Shown: positions 10,718-21,157, counted from the stretch's first letter. The stretch is DNA of 64,000 bases from Vogesella aquatica (GCF_028548455.1 NZ_JAQQLF010000020.1:1-64000); one strand, 5' to 3'. Program-made: numbers and translations. Notes: generated from the sequence alone by a model not told the origin.

Positions 10718-11839
10718 TTAACCGAAGAAATCCTTCAGTTTGTCCACAAAGGACTTGGCGCGCGGGGTGTGGGTAGCCACATCGCCCTGGCTGATGGCCT
10801 CGAACTCGCGCAGCAGCTCGCGCTGGCGCTCGGTCAGGTTTACCGGCGTTTCTACCACCACGTGGCACATCAGGTCGCCCACATCGGCGCCACGCACCGA
10901 TTTCACACCCTTGCCACGCACGCGGTAAACACGGCCGCTTTGCGTTTCGGCGGCAATCTTCACTTTCACCATGCCGTCCAGTGTCGGGATTTCCACCTCG
11001 CCACCCAAGGCCGCCACGGTAAAGCTGATCGGCATTTCGCAATGCAGGTCTTTGCCGTCGCGTTCGAACACGCTGTGCTTCTTGACGTGTACCACCACGA
11101 ACAGGTCGCCGGACGGGCCGCCGTTCTGGCCTGGCTCACCCTCGCCAGACAGGCGGATACGGTCGCCCTCATCCACACCGGCCGGAATCTTCACGTTCAG
11201 CGTCTTGTGCGTTTTCACCTGGCCGGCGCCGTGGCACTTGTGGCACGGGTCGGTAATCTGCTTGCCGCTGCCGTGGCAGGTAGGGCAAGTTTGCTGGATG
11301 GAGAAGAAGCCCTGGCTCATGCGTACCTGACCATGACCACCACAGGTGGTGCAGGTCTTGGGTTGGGTGCCTGGTTTGGCGCCGCTGCCGTGGCATACGT
11401 CGCAGCTTTCATGCGACGGGATGCGGATCTGCTTTTCGCAACCGCGCGCGGCTTCTTCCAGCGTGATCTCCATGTTGTAACGCAGGTCGGAGCCGCGGTA
11501 CACATTGCTGCGCCCGCCACGGCCACCACCGCCGCCACCAAAGATATCGCTGAAAATATCGCCGAAATCAAAGCCGCCAAAGCCTTGGCCACCGCCGCCC
11601 ATACCGGCTTGCGGGTCCACGCCGGCGTGGCCGTACTGGTCGTAGGCGGCGCGCTTTTGCGGGTCGGACAGGATCTCGTAGGCTTCCTTGCCTTCCTTGA
11701 ACTTGTCTTCTGCTTCCTTGCTGTCCGGGTTACGGTCCGGGTGGTACTTCATCGCCAGCTTGCGATAGGCCTTCTTGATGTCGTCGTCCGACGCATCGCG
11801 ATTGACGCCCAGTACCTCGTAGAAATCCTTTTTCGCCAT
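10718..11839 (-). CDS. dnaJ: Chaperone protein DnaJ
   Basis: 373 aa Hsp40 co-chaperone that stimulates DnaK ATPase and delivers substrates. The J domain spans 1-70 with HPD at 33-35, followed by a Gly/Phe-rich linker (about 75-115, [10 protein letters not shown] and GGGGGRGG). Four CxxCxGxG zinc repeats follow ([32 protein letters not shown]), then the C-terminal substrate domain and a short dimerisation tail. It lies 98 bases downstream of dnaK, behind a hairpin (11886-11920) that may reduce its expression relative to dnaK. Confidence 0.98.
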   Translation of the reverse strand: MAKKDFYEVLGVNRDASDDDIKKAYRKLAMKYHPDRNPDSKEAEDKFKEGKEAYEILSDPQKRAAYDQYGHAGVDPQAGMGGGGQGFGGFDFGDIFSDIFGGGGGGRGGRSNVYRGSDLRYNMEITLEEAARGCEKQIRIPSHESCDVCHGSGAKPGTQPKTCTTCGGHGQVRMSQGFFSIQQTCPTCHGSGKQITDPCHKCHGAGQVKTHKTLNVKIPAGVDEGDRIRLSGEGEPGQNGGPSGDLFVVVHVKKHSVFERDGKDLHCEMPISFTVAALGGEVEIPTLDGMVKVKIAAETQSGRVYRVRGKGVKSVRGADVGDLMCHVVVETPVNLTERQRELLREFEAISQGDVATHTPRAKSFVDKLKDFFG

Positions 11840-11885
11840 GCTGTCTCACCTCGCGCCAACCATCAGGGTTGGCCGCATATCATGG

Positions 11886-11920
11886 AAAAGGCACAGCGCC
11901 CCCGAAAGGGCCTGTGCCTT
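11886..11920 (-). terminator. Hairpin/attenuating terminator between dnaK and dnaJ
   Basis: AAGGCACAG / CTGTGCCTT stem with an inner GCGCCC..GGGC helix. On the minus strand it ends in CCTTTTCC, a short T run, so partial termination is plausible. An exact 10-mer copy is at 11868-11877 between it and dnaJ. Confidence 0.65.
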
Positions 11921-11937
11921 GCCGTTATCGCAGAAGC

Positions 11938-13848
11938 TTACTTCTTCACTTCTTCGAATTCGGCGTCAACCACGTTGCCGTCGTCTTTCTTGCCGTCAGC
12001 CTGTGGCTCGGCAGTAGCGCCTTCGGCACCTTTGTCGGCGTACATGTGCTCGGCCAGTTTGTGCGAGGCAGTCATCAGCGCCTGAACCTTGGCGTCGATG
12101 GCTTCCTTGTCGTCGCCACCGATCACTTCTTCGGCTTCTTTCAGCGCGGCTTCGATCGCGGCTTTTTCGTCAGCAGAGATCTTGTCGCCGTACTCGGTCA
12201 GCGATTTTTTCACGCTGTGGATCAGGCCTTCACCCTGGTTGCGGGCTTGTACCAGTTCGGACAGTTTCTTGTCTTCTTCGGCGTTCAGCTCGGCGTCACG
12301 CACCATTTGCTGGATTTCGTCTTCGGACAGGCCGGACGAAGCCTGGATGGTGATGTTGGCTTGCTTGCCGGTTGCCTTGTCTTTGGCAGACACGTGCAGG
12401 ATGCCGTTGGCGTCGATGTTGAATTCCACTTCGATCTGCGGTACGCCACGCGGTGCCGGCGGGATATCACCCAGGTTGAACTGGCCCAGCGACTTGTTGG
12501 CCGCAGCTTTTTCACGCTCGCCTTGCAGCACGTGGATGGTTACCGCGGTCTGGTTGTCGGCTGCGGTGGAGAACACTTGCGACGCTTTGGTCGGGATGGT
12601 GGTGTTCTTCTGGATCAGCTTGGTCAGGATGCCGCCCATGGTTTCGATACCCAGCGACAGCGGGGTCACGTCCAGCAGCAGTACGTCTTTGCGGTCGCCC
12701 GACAGTACGGAACCCTGGATGGCGGCGCCTACGGCGACGGCTTCGTCCGGGTTCACGTCACGGCGTGGCTCTTTGCCGAAGAAGGCTTTTACGGCTTCCT
12801 GTACTTTCGGCATACGGGTCTGACCACCCACCAGAATCACGTCGGTGATGTCAGCCAGCGATACGCCCGCGTCTTTCAGCGCTACCTTGCACGGCTCGAT
12901 GGAGCGCTGTACCAGGTCGTCTACCAGGCTTTCGAACTTGGCGCGGGTGATTTTCATCGCCAGGTGTTTCGGGCCGGTAGCGTCCATGGTGATGTACGGC
13001 AGGTTCACTTCGGTCTGGGTGGCGGACGACAATTCGATCTTGGCTTTTTCAGCGGCTTCTTTCAGGCGCTGCAGGGCCATTACGTCGTTCTTCAGGTCAA
13101 CGCCCTGCTCTTTCTTGAACTCGGTAACGATGTAGTCGATCACGCGCTGGTCGAAGTCTTCGCCGCCCAGGAAGGTGTCACCGTTGGTGGCCAGCACTTC
13201 GAACTGGTGCTCGCCGTCTACGTCGGCGATTTCAATGATGGAGATATCGAAGGTACCACCGCCCAGATCGTATACGGCGATTTTGCGGTCACCTTCTTGC
13301 TTGGCCAGGCCAAAAGCCAGGGCGGCAGCAGTCGGTTCGTTGATGATGCGCTTGACGTCCAGGCCGGCAATACGGCCTGCATCTTTGGTGGCCTGACGCT
13401 GGCTGTCGTTGAAGTAAGCCGGTACGGTAATCACGGCTTCGGTCACTTCTTCGCCCAGGTAGTCTTCGGCGGCTTTTTTCATCTTGCGCAGTACTTCTGC
13501 GGAGATCTGCGGCGGGGCCAGTTCCTGGTCGCGTACTTTCACCCAGGCATCGCCGTTTTTGGCGCGCATGATCTCGAAAGGCATCATGTCGATGTCTTTT
13601 TGTACTTCTTTGTCTTCAAAACGATGGCCAATCAGGCGCTTCACCGCGTACAGGGTGTTTTTAGGGTTGGTCACGGCCTGACGCTTGGCCGGTGCACCTA
13701 CCAGGATCTCGCCGTCTTCCATGTACGCAATGATGGAAGGGGTGGTACGTGCGCCTTCGGCGTTCTCGATTACTTTCGGGTTGCCGCCTTCGATTACGGC
13801 CACGCAGGAGTTGGTTGTACCCAGGTCAATACCGATAATTTTGCCCAT
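11938..13848 (-). CDS. dnaK: Chaperone protein DnaK (Hsp70)
   Basis: 636 aa. The N-terminal ATPase domain (to about 385) has [10 protein letters not shown] at the start, [11 protein letters not shown], and the [14 protein letters not shown] phosphate loop. The substrate-binding domain and helical lid follow, ending in the conserved EEVKK-type tail (EFEEVKK) that recruits co-chaperones. The start is well supported by AAGGA upstream. It lies in the order grpE-dnaK-dnaJ, with its own sigma-32-like promoter in the 126-base gap after grpE, as well as read-through from grpE. Confidence 0.99.
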   Translation of the reverse strand: MGKIIGIDLGTTNSCVAVIEGGNPKVIENAEGARTTPSIIAYMEDGEILVGAPAKRQAVTNPKNTLYAVKRLIGHRFEDKEVQKDIDMMPFEIMRAKNGDAWVKVRDQELAPPQISAEVLRKMKKAAEDYLGEEVTEAVITVPAYFNDSQRQATKDAGRIAGLDVKRIINEPTAAALAFGLAKQEGDRKIAVYDLGGGTFDISIIEIADVDGEHQFEVLATNGDTFLGGEDFDQRVIDYIVTEFKKEQGVDLKNDVMALQRLKEAAEKAKIELSSATQTEVNLPYITMDATGPKHLAMKITRAKFESLVDDLVQRSIEPCKVALKDAGVSLADITDVILVGGQTRMPKVQEAVKAFFGKEPRRDVNPDEAVAVGAAIQGSVLSGDRKDVLLLDVTPLSLGIETMGGILTKLIQKNTTIPTKASQVFSTAADNQTAVTIHVLQGEREKAAANKSLGQFNLGDIPPAPRGVPQIEVEFNIDANGILHVSAKDKATGKQANITIQASSGLSEDEIQQMVRDAELNAEEDKKLSELVQARNQGEGLIHSVKKSLTEYGDKISADEKAAIEAALKEAEEVIGGDDKEAIDAKVQALMTASHKLAEHMYADKGAEGATAEPQADGKKDDGNVVDAEFEEVKK

Positions 13849-13923
13849 GACTGGCTATTCCTTTCGTCAAACTTTGTCTCTTAAACCGCCGCAGTGTTGG
13901 CCGCAGCGGCCTGTTGTTCTGTC

Positions 13924-13951
13924 AGATATTGGCTATCGCCACAATTTCAAG
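13924..13951 (-). promoter_or_regulatory. Sigma-32-like promoter of dnaK
   Basis: On the minus strand CTTGAAA (13945-13951) and CCAATATCT (13924-13932) are separated by 12 bases. The consensus for RpoH is CTTGAAA, 11-15 bases, CCCCATNT; the -35 is perfect and the -10 partly matches. Spacing is the same as in the grpE promoter. Confidence 0.65.
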
Positions 13952-13974
13952 AGGGACTCAAACCACGCTGGCCT

Positions 13975-14505
13975 TCAGGCTTTGGGCTTGGCCACCACTA
14001 CCATGGCCGGGCGCAGTACGCGGTCGGCAATCAGGTAGCCTTTTTGCATCACGCGCACCACGGTATTGGCCTCGGCTTCCGATTCTTCGGTGCTGATGGC
14101 CTGGTGTTTGTGCGGGTCCAGCTTTTCACCCAGCGGGCTGATCTCGGTGATCTGGCCTTTCTCGAAAGCGGCGCTCAGCTGCTTCAGGGTCAGGTCTACG
14201 CCGAACTTGAGTGTTTCAAACTGGCCGGACTGATCCAAAAGTGCCATTTCCAGGCTGTCTTTTACCGCCAGCAGTTCGGAGGCGAACTTCTGCGCGGCAA
14301 ACTTCTGGGCGTTCACGACATCATCGGCAGCACGGCGGCGAACGTTTTCGGTTTCGGCCCGGGCACGCAGATACTGTTCTTTCAGTTCTGCAACTTCGGC
14401 TTCCAGTGCAGCGACGCGGGTTTCTGCGGTATCCGCCGCGTTTTCATTCGGGGTCTGGCCCTGATCAAGCACTTCTTCTGCTTGGATATTCTGATTTTCC
14501 TGCAT
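13975..14505 (-). CDS. grpE: Nucleotide exchange factor GrpE
   Basis: 176 aa. It releases ADP from DnaK. The N-terminal acidic disordered stretch (to about 30) is followed by the long coiled-coil helix ([19 protein letters not shown]), the NVRRRA and NAQKFA motifs, and the C-terminal beta domain ([17 protein letters not shown]). The first gene of the grpE-dnaK-dnaJ cluster, with an excellent heat-shock promoter upstream. Confidence 0.97.
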   Translation of the reverse strand: MQENQNIQAEEVLDQGQTPNENAADTAETRVAALEAEVAELKEQYLRARAETENVRRRAADDVVNAQKFAAQKFASELLAVKDSLEMALLDQSGQFETLKFGVDLTLKQLSAAFEKGQITEISPLGEKLDPHKHQAISTEESEAEANTVVRVMQKGYLIADRVLRPAMVVVAKPKA

Positions 14506-14543
14506 GACGCTTCCATTTGGCTGAAGTCAAAAAGACCTTTTGC

Positions 14544-14571
14544 AGATAGGGGCATCGTATGGAATTTCAAG
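14544..14571 (-). promoter_or_regulatory. Sigma-32 promoter of grpE
   Basis: On the minus strand CTTGAAA (14565-14571), 12 bases, then CCCCTATCT (14544-14552). It is an almost perfect RpoH promoter, about 40 bases upstream of the grpE start. Confidence 0.8.
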
Positions 14572-14923
14572 CCCCCGGAAACAGGCTTTTGCATGTGCGC
14601 TTGTTTGCCATTCTTTTCGCAAGCGCACCAAAACAAGCGTTCGAATCGGTTCGTTTGCGTGCACGATTGTTACCAATTGAAAACAAAGGATTTTTTTTTG
14701 CTGCACTGCACACTTTCCGTTTTTTTTATGCTTAAATGTTTTCACAACAGCGCTACTGCACGGCCCGCCAGCCCCTTACCCGGGGCGGTTTCCGGCAGCC
14801 ACAGCCACCCCTAAATCCGGTGGCGGCAAGACGCAGAAAGGCCGGAACACCGGCCCGCATCAAAGAGAAACTGGGAGTGCCGGCTTACCGGCAAAACGAA
14901 ACTATCAAAGTGAAGGGTTTACC
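14572..14923. other. Intergenic region between grpE and aceA
   Basis: 352 bases without a credible gene. The AT-rich centre (14640-14745) has two long T runs and an extended -10-like TGCTTAAAT ending at 14737, which could serve aceA; no good -35 is visible. The last 20 bases contain GAAGGG, the aceA ribosome binding site. No motif copy and no clear hairpin. Confidence 0.4.
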
Positions 14924-16222
14924 ATGACTACTCGCGAACAACGCATCGCCGCCATTCAACACGACTGGGATACCAATCCGCGCTGGAAAGGCATCAAACG
15001 CGGTTACACCGCTGCTGATGTAGAGCGTCTGCGCGGCTCGCTGCAAGTCGAGCACACCATTGCCCGTGCCGGCGCCGAGAAGCTGTGGAATCTGGTGAAC
15101 AACGAGCCGTACATCAACTGTCTGGGCGCACTGACCGGCGGCCAGGCCATGCAACAAGTCAAAGCCGGCATCAAGGCGATCTACCTGTCCGGCTGGCAAG
15201 TTGCCGCCGACAACAACGAATACGCTGCCATGTATCCGGACCAGTCGCTGTACCCGGTTGACTCGGTACCGAAAGTGGTTGAGCGCATCAACAACGCTTT
15301 CACCCGCGCTGACGAAATCCAGCATTCCAAAGGCCTGGAACAAGGCGATGCCGGTTATGTAGACTACTACGCCCCGATCGTAGCCGATGCCGAAGCCGGT
15401 TTCGGTGGCGTACTGAACGCCTACGAACTGATGAAAGCCATGATCCGTGCTGGCGCTTCCGGCGTACACTTTGAAGACCAGCTGGCTTCCGTGAAAAAAT
15501 GCGGCCACATGGGCGGCAAAGTACTGGTACCGACCCAGGAAGCCGTACAGAAACTGATCGCCGCCCGTATGGCTGCCGACGTCTACGGCGTACCTACCCT
15601 GGTGATCGCCCGTACCGACGCGGAAGCTGCCGACCTGCTGACCAGCGACTACGACGAAAACGACAAGCCGTTCCTGACCGGCGAACGCACTGCCGAAGGC
15701 TTCTACAAGACCAAGAAAGGTCTGGAGCAAGCTATCAGCCGCGCTGTAGCCTACGCCGAGTACGCTGACCTGGTATGGTGCGAAACCGGCACCCCGGATC
15801 TGGAATTCGCCCGCCGCTTCGCCGAAGCCGTGCACGCCAAACACCCGGGCAAGATGCTGGCCTACAACTGCTCGCCTTCCTTCAACTGGAAGAAAAACCT
15901 GGACGATGCCACCATCGCCAAGTTCCAGCGCGAGCTGGGTGCCATGGGCTACAAGTACCAGTTCATCACCCTGGCTGGTATCCACAACATGTGGTACAAC
16001 ATGTTCGACCTGGCACAAGACTACGTGGCACGCGGCATGTCCGCCTACGTGGAGAAGGTGCAGGAGCCGGAATTCGCTGCACGCGACCGCGGCTACACCT
16101 TCGTATCGCACCAGCAGGAAGTGGGCACCGGTTACTTCGACGACATCACCACCGTGATCCAGGGTGGCAAGTCCTCGGTTACCGCGCTGACCGGCTCTAC
16201 CGAAGAAGAGCAGTTCCACTAA
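14924..16222 (+). CDS. aceA: Isocitrate lyase
   Basis: 432 aa, the classical short bacterial form. It cleaves isocitrate to glyoxylate and succinate, the entry to the glyoxylate shunt. The catalytic motif KKCGHM is at residues 191-196 with C193 as the active-site thiol (C195 in E. coli). Further family blocks are [22 protein letters not shown] and the substrate-binding [14 protein letters not shown] lies 9 bases before the ATG. aceB lies 2.1 kb away on the same strand, with a divergent permease between them, so the shunt genes are near each other but not one operon. Confidence 0.98.
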   Translation: MTTREQRIAAIQHDWDTNPRWKGIKRGYTAADVERLRGSLQVEHTIARAGAEKLWNLVNNEPYINCLGALTGGQAMQQVKAGIKAIYLSGWQVAADNNEYAAMYPDQSLYPVDSVPKVVERINNAFTRADEIQHSKGLEQGDAGYVDYYAPIVADAEAGFGGVLNAYELMKAMIRAGASGVHFEDQLASVKKCGHMGGKVLVPTQEAVQKLIAARMAADVYGVPTLVIARTDAEAADLLTSDYDENDKPFLTGERTAEGFYKTKKGLEQAISRAVAYAEYADLVWCETGTPDLEFARRFAEAVHAKHPGKMLAYNCSPSFNWKKNLDDATIAKFQRELGAMGYKYQFITLAGIHNMWYNMFDLAQDYVARGMSAYVEKVQEPEFAARDRGYTFVSHQQEVGTGYFDDITTVIQGGKSSVTALTGSTEEEQFH

Positions 16223-16265
16223 GCTTTACGACATAAAACGGCGACTCGACCCCGCCGTCTGCGTC

Positions 16266-16300
16266 AAAAACCCCCGTCCTGCGACGGGGGTTTTCTTTTC
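16266..16300 (+). terminator. Terminator after aceA
   Basis: AAAACCCCCGTC / GACGGGGGTTTT stem with loop ctgc, followed by CTTTTC. 44 bases past the stop. Confidence 0.92.
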
Positions 16301-16357
16301 AGCCCTGCGGCCAACTATCGCCATCGGCCACAGCAAACCGGCGCCGGCGCAAGCCAG

Positions 16358-16389
16358 ACAAAACCCCCGTTCGCAGACGGGGGTTTTGT
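16358..16389. terminator. Second, bidirectional terminator between aceA and the permease
   Basis: ACAAAACCCCCGT / ACGGGGGTTTTGT, a perfect 13-bp inverted repeat with loop tcgca. A and T runs on both sides make it usable from either strand; it most likely ends the minus-strand permease transcript. A 10-mer motif copy (16316-16325) lies between the two terminators. Confidence 0.9.
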
Positions 16390-16418
16390 CTAAGCAGCTT
16401 ACAGCGCGTGCCGATACA

Positions 16419-17813
16419 TCAAGCCTTGTGCAGCAGCGAACGCTGGCGCGAGTAGCCGAAGTACACCACCAGGCCAATCAGCAGCCATACCGCAAAGCAC
16501 ACCCAGGTCAGCCAGGACAGCTGGCCCATCAGGAAGACACAAAACACGATAGCCAGTGCCGGCACGTAAGGCACGCCGGGGCAATGGAATTTGCGCGGCA
16601 GGTTCGGCTCGCGCTTGCGCAGCACAATGATGGCCGCAGCAATCAGCGAGAACGCCGCCAGCGTGCCGATATTCACCAGCTCGGCCAGCGTACCCAGTGG
16701 TACGAAGCCGGCGATCAGCGCGATGATGCTACCAATCAGCCAGGTCGCCTTGTAAGGGGTGCCGTACTTCGGGTGTACATCGCTGAAGATTTTCGGCAGC
16801 AAGCCGTCGCGCGACATGGCAAACAGGATACGGGTCTGGCCGTAGGTCATCACCAGAATCACCGTCAGCATACCCAGGATAGCGCCCAGGTCGACAAAGC
16901 CGGCGAACCAGTCCAGCTTGGCCACTTGCAACGCCAGCGATACCGGGTGGTCAATACCCTTGAACTGCATGTAAGGCACGATACCGGTCATGATGGCCGA
17001 TACCACTACGTACAGCAGCGAGCAGATACCCAGCGACCACAGCACGCCACGTGGAATGTCCTTGTCCGGGTTCTTCACCTCTTCGGCGGCACACGTTACC
17101 GCATCAAAACCCAGAAAACTGAAAAACACGATCGCCGCGCCATGGAATACGCCATCCATGCCGTAGGGCAGCGCCGGGCTCCAGTTGGCCGGTTTCACAT
17201 GCCACACGGCCACCGCGATGAACACCAGCACCACCGCCACCTTGATCAGCACGACCACGTTGTTCACCCGTTTGGATTCTTTGATACCAAACGCCAGCAA
17301 CGCAGTCACCAGCATGGCAATCACAAAAGCCGGCAGATTGAAGATGGTATCCACGCCTGGGCGTGCGCCTGCCGCCGCAGTCAACGCGTCAGGCAGATGC
17401 ACACCAAAGCCCGCCAGCAGGCTCTGGAAGTAACCGGACCAGCCCACCGATACCGCCGAAGACGCCAGCAGATACTCCAGCATCAAGTCCCAGCCAATAA
17501 TCCATGCCACCAGCTCGCCCAACGTGGCGTACGCATAGGTATAGGTAGAGCCGGACACCGGCAGCATGGCGGCAAACTCCGCGTAGCACAGCGCGGCAAA
17601 GCCACAGGCGATAGCACCAATAATGAAAGACAGCACCAGCCCGGGGCCGGCTACTGTCGCGCCCGTACCGGTCAGCACGAAAATACCGGTACCGATAATG
17701 GCACCAATACCCAGCATGGTCAGGTCGAAAGCGGACAGCTCCTTGCGCAGCACCCCCGCGCCCTGCGATGCGGCCATCATCTGATGGACGTCTTTCTTGC
17801 GTAACAAACTCAT
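16419..17813 (-). CDS. Amino acid permease, APC superfamily (cationic amino acid transporter type)
   Basis: 464 aa, 12 or more membrane segments. The GIGAIIGTGIFVLTG motif in TM1 is the APC substrate/unwound region, and SFLGFDAVTCAAEEVKNPDKDIPRG in the middle is typical of the CAT/YfnA group. Substrate cannot be fixed; cationic or branched-chain amino acids are usual. The start at 17813 gives MSLLRKKD; the ribosome site (AAGAGA) is moderate. It has an unusually structured, about 300-base leader (see 17814-18355) with a terminator-like hairpin just before the start. Confidence 0.88.
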   Translation of the reverse strand: MSLLRKKDVHQMMAASQGAGVLRKELSAFDLTMLGIGAIIGTGIFVLTGTGATVAGPGLVLSFIIGAIACGFAALCYAEFAAMLPVSGSTYTYAYATLGELVAWIIGWDLMLEYLLASSAVSVGWSGYFQSLLAGFGVHLPDALTAAAGARPGVDTIFNLPAFVIAMLVTALLAFGIKESKRVNNVVVLIKVAVVLVFIAVAVWHVKPANWSPALPYGMDGVFHGAAIVFFSFLGFDAVTCAAEEVKNPDKDIPRGVLWSLGICSLLYVVVSAIMTGIVPYMQFKGIDHPVSLALQVAKLDWFAGFVDLGAILGMLTVILVMTYGQTRILFAMSRDGLLPKIFSDVHPKYGTPYKATWLIGSIIALIAGFVPLGTLAELVNIGTLAAFSLIAAAIIVLRKREPNLPRKFHCPGVPYVPALAIVFCVFLMGQLSWLTWVCFAVWLLIGLVVYFGYSRQRSLLHKA

Positions 17814-18355
17814 TCTCTTGTCCCTGCCCGGCTCAATGAAAACGCGCCCTCGTGGGGCGCGTAAACCGCCGGCTTTGTCAGTGTTGTTGTAGTGAACATC
17901 GCCCCTGCCTGCGTTCAGGCCAGCGCGCAAGGGCGCGACTATGCCGCAGGGTTCTGAGCTTTTTCAAGCAGCCCGGGGAGTACGTCACATTGGATACAGA
18001 CTCCAATACACAGCAAGACACAAAATCCATGCCAAGCCTTGCGCGAGACAGGCAGGATTTCACCCGGATAACGGGTGGATACAGCACAACCCTGTCTCTT
18101 GGGACAGGCTCGGCTATTTTGTTTCAATAAGTAGGCCCGAGTGCTGGCAAGCCCCGCCACAAATCAGGACAATGCAATATAAATGGCAGAAAAGACTTGG
18201 CAGCCCTACGCCAACCCATGCCATTTATCACTATTAAAGTAAAAAATGTTATGGGTTTTTACGCCTGTTTCCTGACATAACTTGGCGGTACACTGGCAAA
18301 AAATGTAGAGCCCGCATACCAAGCGGCCATAACAATATCAATACGGAGAGAGTGC
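17814..18355. other. Structured intergenic region: permease leader and aceB promoter region
   Basis: 542 bases, no gene. Hairpins relevant to the minus-strand permease transcript are: 18091-18108 (CCTGTC/GACAGG), 18061-18077 (CACCCG/CGGGTG), 17989-18007 (ATTGGA/TCCAAT), 17907-17920 (GCCTG/CAGGC) and 17842-17862 (ACGCGCCC/GGGCGCGT with a short T run, 28 bases before the start codon). The last is terminator-like. The aceB side (18230-18355) is AT-rich, with a possible TTGGCG ... TGTAGA promoter at about 18282-18309 and a GGAGAGAG ribosome site. No known riboswitch class recognised. Confidence 0.45.
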
Positions 18356-19951
18356 ATGGCGTTGCAACTGCCGCAAGGCGTAGAGATACTGGCCCCGGTC
18401 AAACCGGCTCATGAAGCGCTGTTCGGTACCGCCGCGCTGGACTTTATTGCCAGCCTGCACCGGCAGTTCGATGCCCGACGGCGTAGCCTGTTGCTACAGC
18501 GCCAGCAGCGCCAGGCCCAGCTGGACGCAGGCCACCTGCCCGACTTTCTGCCCGAGACACGCGCCATCCGCGAGGGCGACTGGCAAATCGCGCCGCTGCC
18601 CGCCGAGCTGCAGGACCGCCGCGTAGAAATCACCGGCCCGGTAGAGCGCCGCGCCATGATCAATGCCATGAATGCCGGCGCCAGCTGCTTTATGGCCGAT
18701 TTCGAAGACGCGACCAGCCCTGGCTGGGACAATATCGTGAGCGGCCACCAGAACGTGAGCGATGCCTGGCGCGGCACCCTGAGCTACCACAGCCCGGAAG
18801 GCAAGCATTACCAGCTGAACCAGGCATCCGCCACCCTCATGCTGCGGCCACGCGGCTGGCACCTGGCCGAAAAACACCTGCGCGTGGATGGCCAGGCCGT
18901 CAGCGCCGCCCTGTTCGACTTTGGCCTGAGCTTTTTCCACCACGCCAGCGCCCTGCACGCCGCCGGCAAAGGCATTTACTACTACTTGCCCAAGCTGGAA
19001 AACCACCACGAAGCGGCGCTGTGGAATGACGTGTTTGTGGCGGCACAGGCTGCCCTGGGCCTGCCTACCGGCACCATCCGCGCTACCGTGATGATCGAAC
19101 ACATCCTGGCGGCATTCGAGATGCACGAAATCCTGTACGCCCTGCGCGAGCACAGCGCCGGCCTGAATGCCGGGCGCTGGGATTATCTGTTCAGCTGCAT
19201 ACGTACCTTCAGCCACAGCCGCGATTTCTGCCTGGCCGACCGCGAGCGCATCACCATGACCGTACCGTTCATGCGCTCCTACGCGCTGCAACTGGTCAAA
19301 ACCTGCCACCAGCGCGGCGCACCGGCCATAGGCGGCATGTCGTCACTGGCCCCCAACAAGCACGATCCGGCGGCCAACGACCAGGCCATGGCGGCGATCT
19401 ACCAGGAAAAACAGCGCGAAGCGCGCGACGGCTACGACGGCAGCTGGGTCGCGCACCCGGCACTGGTACCGCTGGCGCTGGACGCCTTTCGCAGCGTGCT
19501 GGGCGATGCGGCCAACCAGTTGGGGCGGCAACGCGACGACGTACACATCAGCGCAGCAGACCTGCTGAACTTCCAGCCGGAAACCCCCATTACCGAGCAA
19601 GGCATCCGCAGCAATATCAGCGCTGGCATCCAGTATCTGGGGGCCTGGATGAGCGGGCGCGGCTGCGTGCTGATTCACCAGCAGCTGGAAGAGGCCTCCA
19701 CCGCCGAGATCGCCCGCGCGCAGCTATGGCAATGGGTGCACAGCCCTAAAGGCTACCTGGACGATGGCCGCAAGATCAGCCTGGCCTTGGTACGCAGCCT
19801 GGCGGCAGACGAAATCAACCGGCTGCACGCCGAGTACGGCAGCCGCTGGAGCCGCCATTTTGACGATGCCACCCTCCTGTTCGACCTGCTGGTGAGTAGC
19901 GAAGAGTTTATCGATTTCTTCACCCTGCCCGGAGCCGAGTATCTGGACTAA
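18356..19951 (+). CDS. aceB: Malate synthase A
   Basis: 531 aa, the usual length of the A isoform. It condenses glyoxylate with acetyl-CoA to malate, completing the glyoxylate shunt begun by AceA. Family blocks: MADFEDATSPGWDN, RPRGWHLAEKH with the catalytic arginine, TVMIEHILAAFEMHEIL, and GGMSSLAPN. GGAGAG precedes the ATG. The intergenic region downstream holds an inverted pair of the 10-mer motif but no obvious T-run terminator. Confidence 0.97.
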   Translation: MALQLPQGVEILAPVKPAHEALFGTAALDFIASLHRQFDARRRSLLLQRQQRQAQLDAGHLPDFLPETRAIREGDWQIAPLPAELQDRRVEITGPVERRAMINAMNAGASCFMADFEDATSPGWDNIVSGHQNVSDAWRGTLSYHSPEGKHYQLNQASATLMLRPRGWHLAEKHLRVDGQAVSAALFDFGLSFFHHASALHAAGKGIYYYLPKLENHHEAALWNDVFVAAQAALGLPTGTIRATVMIEHILAAFEMHEILYALREHSAGLNAGRWDYLFSCIRTFSHSRDFCLADRERITMTVPFMRSYALQLVKTCHQRGAPAIGGMSSLAPNKHDPAANDQAMAAIYQEKQREARDGYDGSWVAHPALVPLALDAFRSVLGDAANQLGRQRDDVHISAADLLNFQPETPITEQGIRSNISAGIQYLGAWMSGRGCVLIHQQLEEASTAEIARAQLWQWVHSPKGYLDDGRKISLALVRSLAADEINRLHAEYGSRWSRHFDDATLLFDLLVSSEEFIDFFTLPGAEYLD

Positions 19952-20000
19952 GTGCAACATGAAATAAGGTCACTACATAATTCGCCAGCATTCACCCCCA

Positions 20001-20022
20001 GCGGCCAACCTTGTTGGCCGCA
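20001..20022. repeat. Inverted pair of the 10-mer motif after aceB
   Basis: GCGGCCAAC and GTTGGCCGCA separated by CTT, followed by TTCATTTTT, so it may also terminate the aceB transcript on the plus strand. Confidence 0.75.
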
Positions 20023-20179
20023 TTCATTTTTCGCACGCACCACATTGGCACATTCCACTTTTTGAATACAATATTTGGAATATTATTGCTTTGCACAATC
20101 TGAAAGACCGGTCGCTTTGCCATATCATTGCGCAAATATCGCATTAAACGACACCCTGTCACGCCCCGGAGCCCGCAAG

Positions 20180-21148
20180 ATGAGCACAATTGCCCGCCGT
20201 ACCCTCCTGGCTGCAGCACTGGCTGCCAGCCTGCCCCTGTTTGCCCACGCCGCCGAGCAAAAGTCGGTAGCCGTTACCGCCATCGTGGACCACCCGGCAC
20301 TGGACGCCGCGCGCAAGGGCATCGAGGACGAACTGAAAGCCGCCGGCTTCGAGCCGGGCAAGCAAATCAAGTACCAATACCAGAGCGCACAGGGCAACCC
20401 GGCTACCGCCGCGCAGATTGCCAAAAAATTCGTCGGTGACACCCCGGACGTGATCGTGGCCATCGCCACCCCTAGCGCCCAGGCTGCCGTGGCCGCTACC
20501 CGCAGCATTCCGGTGGTGTTTACCGCCGTGACCGACCCGGTTGCCGCCAAACTGGTACCCAGCTGGCAGCCATCCAAAACCAACGTCACCGGCGTGTCCG
20601 ACAAGCTGGCGCTGGCACCGCAGCTGGACCTGATCGCCAAGATCAAGCCGGGCGCCAAGCGCGTGGGCATGGTGTACAGCCCGGGTGAAGTGAACTCGGT
20701 AGTGGTGGCCAAAGAGCTGAAAACCGAGCTGGCCAAGCGCGGCATGAGCCTGGTAGAAGCCCCGGCGCCGCGCACCGTAGACGTGGCACCGGCGGCCAAG
20801 AACCTGATCGGCAAAGTGGACGTGCTGTACACCAGCACCGACAACAACGTGGTGTCCACCTACGAGTCGCTGGCCGCCGTGGCCCAGCAAGGCAAGCTGC
20901 CGCTGGTAGCGTCCGATACCGACTCGGTTAAACGCGGCGCCATCGCCGCCCTGGGCCAGAACTACTACGACATCGGCCGCCAGACCGGCAAGCTGGTGGT
21001 GCGCATCCTGAAAGGCGAAAAAGCCGGCGCCATCGCCCCGCAGGTGGGCGAGAAACTGTCGCTGACGCTGAACCCGGCTGCCGCCCAGAAGCAGGGTGTC
21101 ACCCTGAGCCCGGCGTTGCTGAAAGAAGCCAGCGATACCGTGAAGTAA
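20180..21148 (+). CDS. ABC transporter substrate-binding protein, TrpX-like (PF04392 type)
   Basis: 322 aa, with a signal peptide ending AHA|AEQ at about residue 26. Periplasmic two-lobe binding protein of the family containing TrpX of streptococci. Visible features: VAVTAIVDHPALDAARKGI after the signal, the TPSAQAA and FTAVTDPVAA motifs, and TDNNVVSTYESL in the second lobe. First gene of a three-gene importer operon with a LivH-like permease and a single ATPase. Tryptophan as the substrate is suggested by the family and by the nearby trpS, but relatives may import other aromatic or heterocyclic compounds. The start at 20180 is preferred for the signal peptide; CGGAG lies 9 bases upstream. 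Confidence 0.85.
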   Translation: MSTIARRTLLAAALAASLPLFAHAAEQKSVAVTAIVDHPALDAARKGIEDELKAAGFEPGKQIKYQYQSAQGNPATAAQIAKKFVGDTPDVIVAIATPSAQAAVAATRSIPVVFTAVTDPVAAKLVPSWQPSKTNVTGVSDKLALAPQLDLIAKIKPGAKRVGMVYSPGEVNSVVVAKELKTELAKRGMSLVEAPAPRTVDVAPAAKNLIGKVDVLYTSTDNNVVSTYESLAAVAQQGKLPLVASDTDSVKRGAIAALGQNYYDIGRQTGKLVVRILKGEKAGAIAPQVGEKLSLTLNPAAAQKQGVTLSPALLKEASDTVK

Positions 21149-21157
21149 AGCCGTCAG

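Noticed and set aside
11869-13884. Long open frame of about 670 codons on the strand opposite dnaK
   Set aside because: It mirrors dnaK codon structure (GC-rich third positions keep the antisense frame open), has no ribosome site, and the dnaK frame is fully conserved.
17842-17862. Guanidine-II (mini-ykkC) riboswitch, because the hairpin loop reads ACGA
   Set aside because: A second ACGR hairpin at the required spacing is missing; the upstream hairpin loop is AACG.
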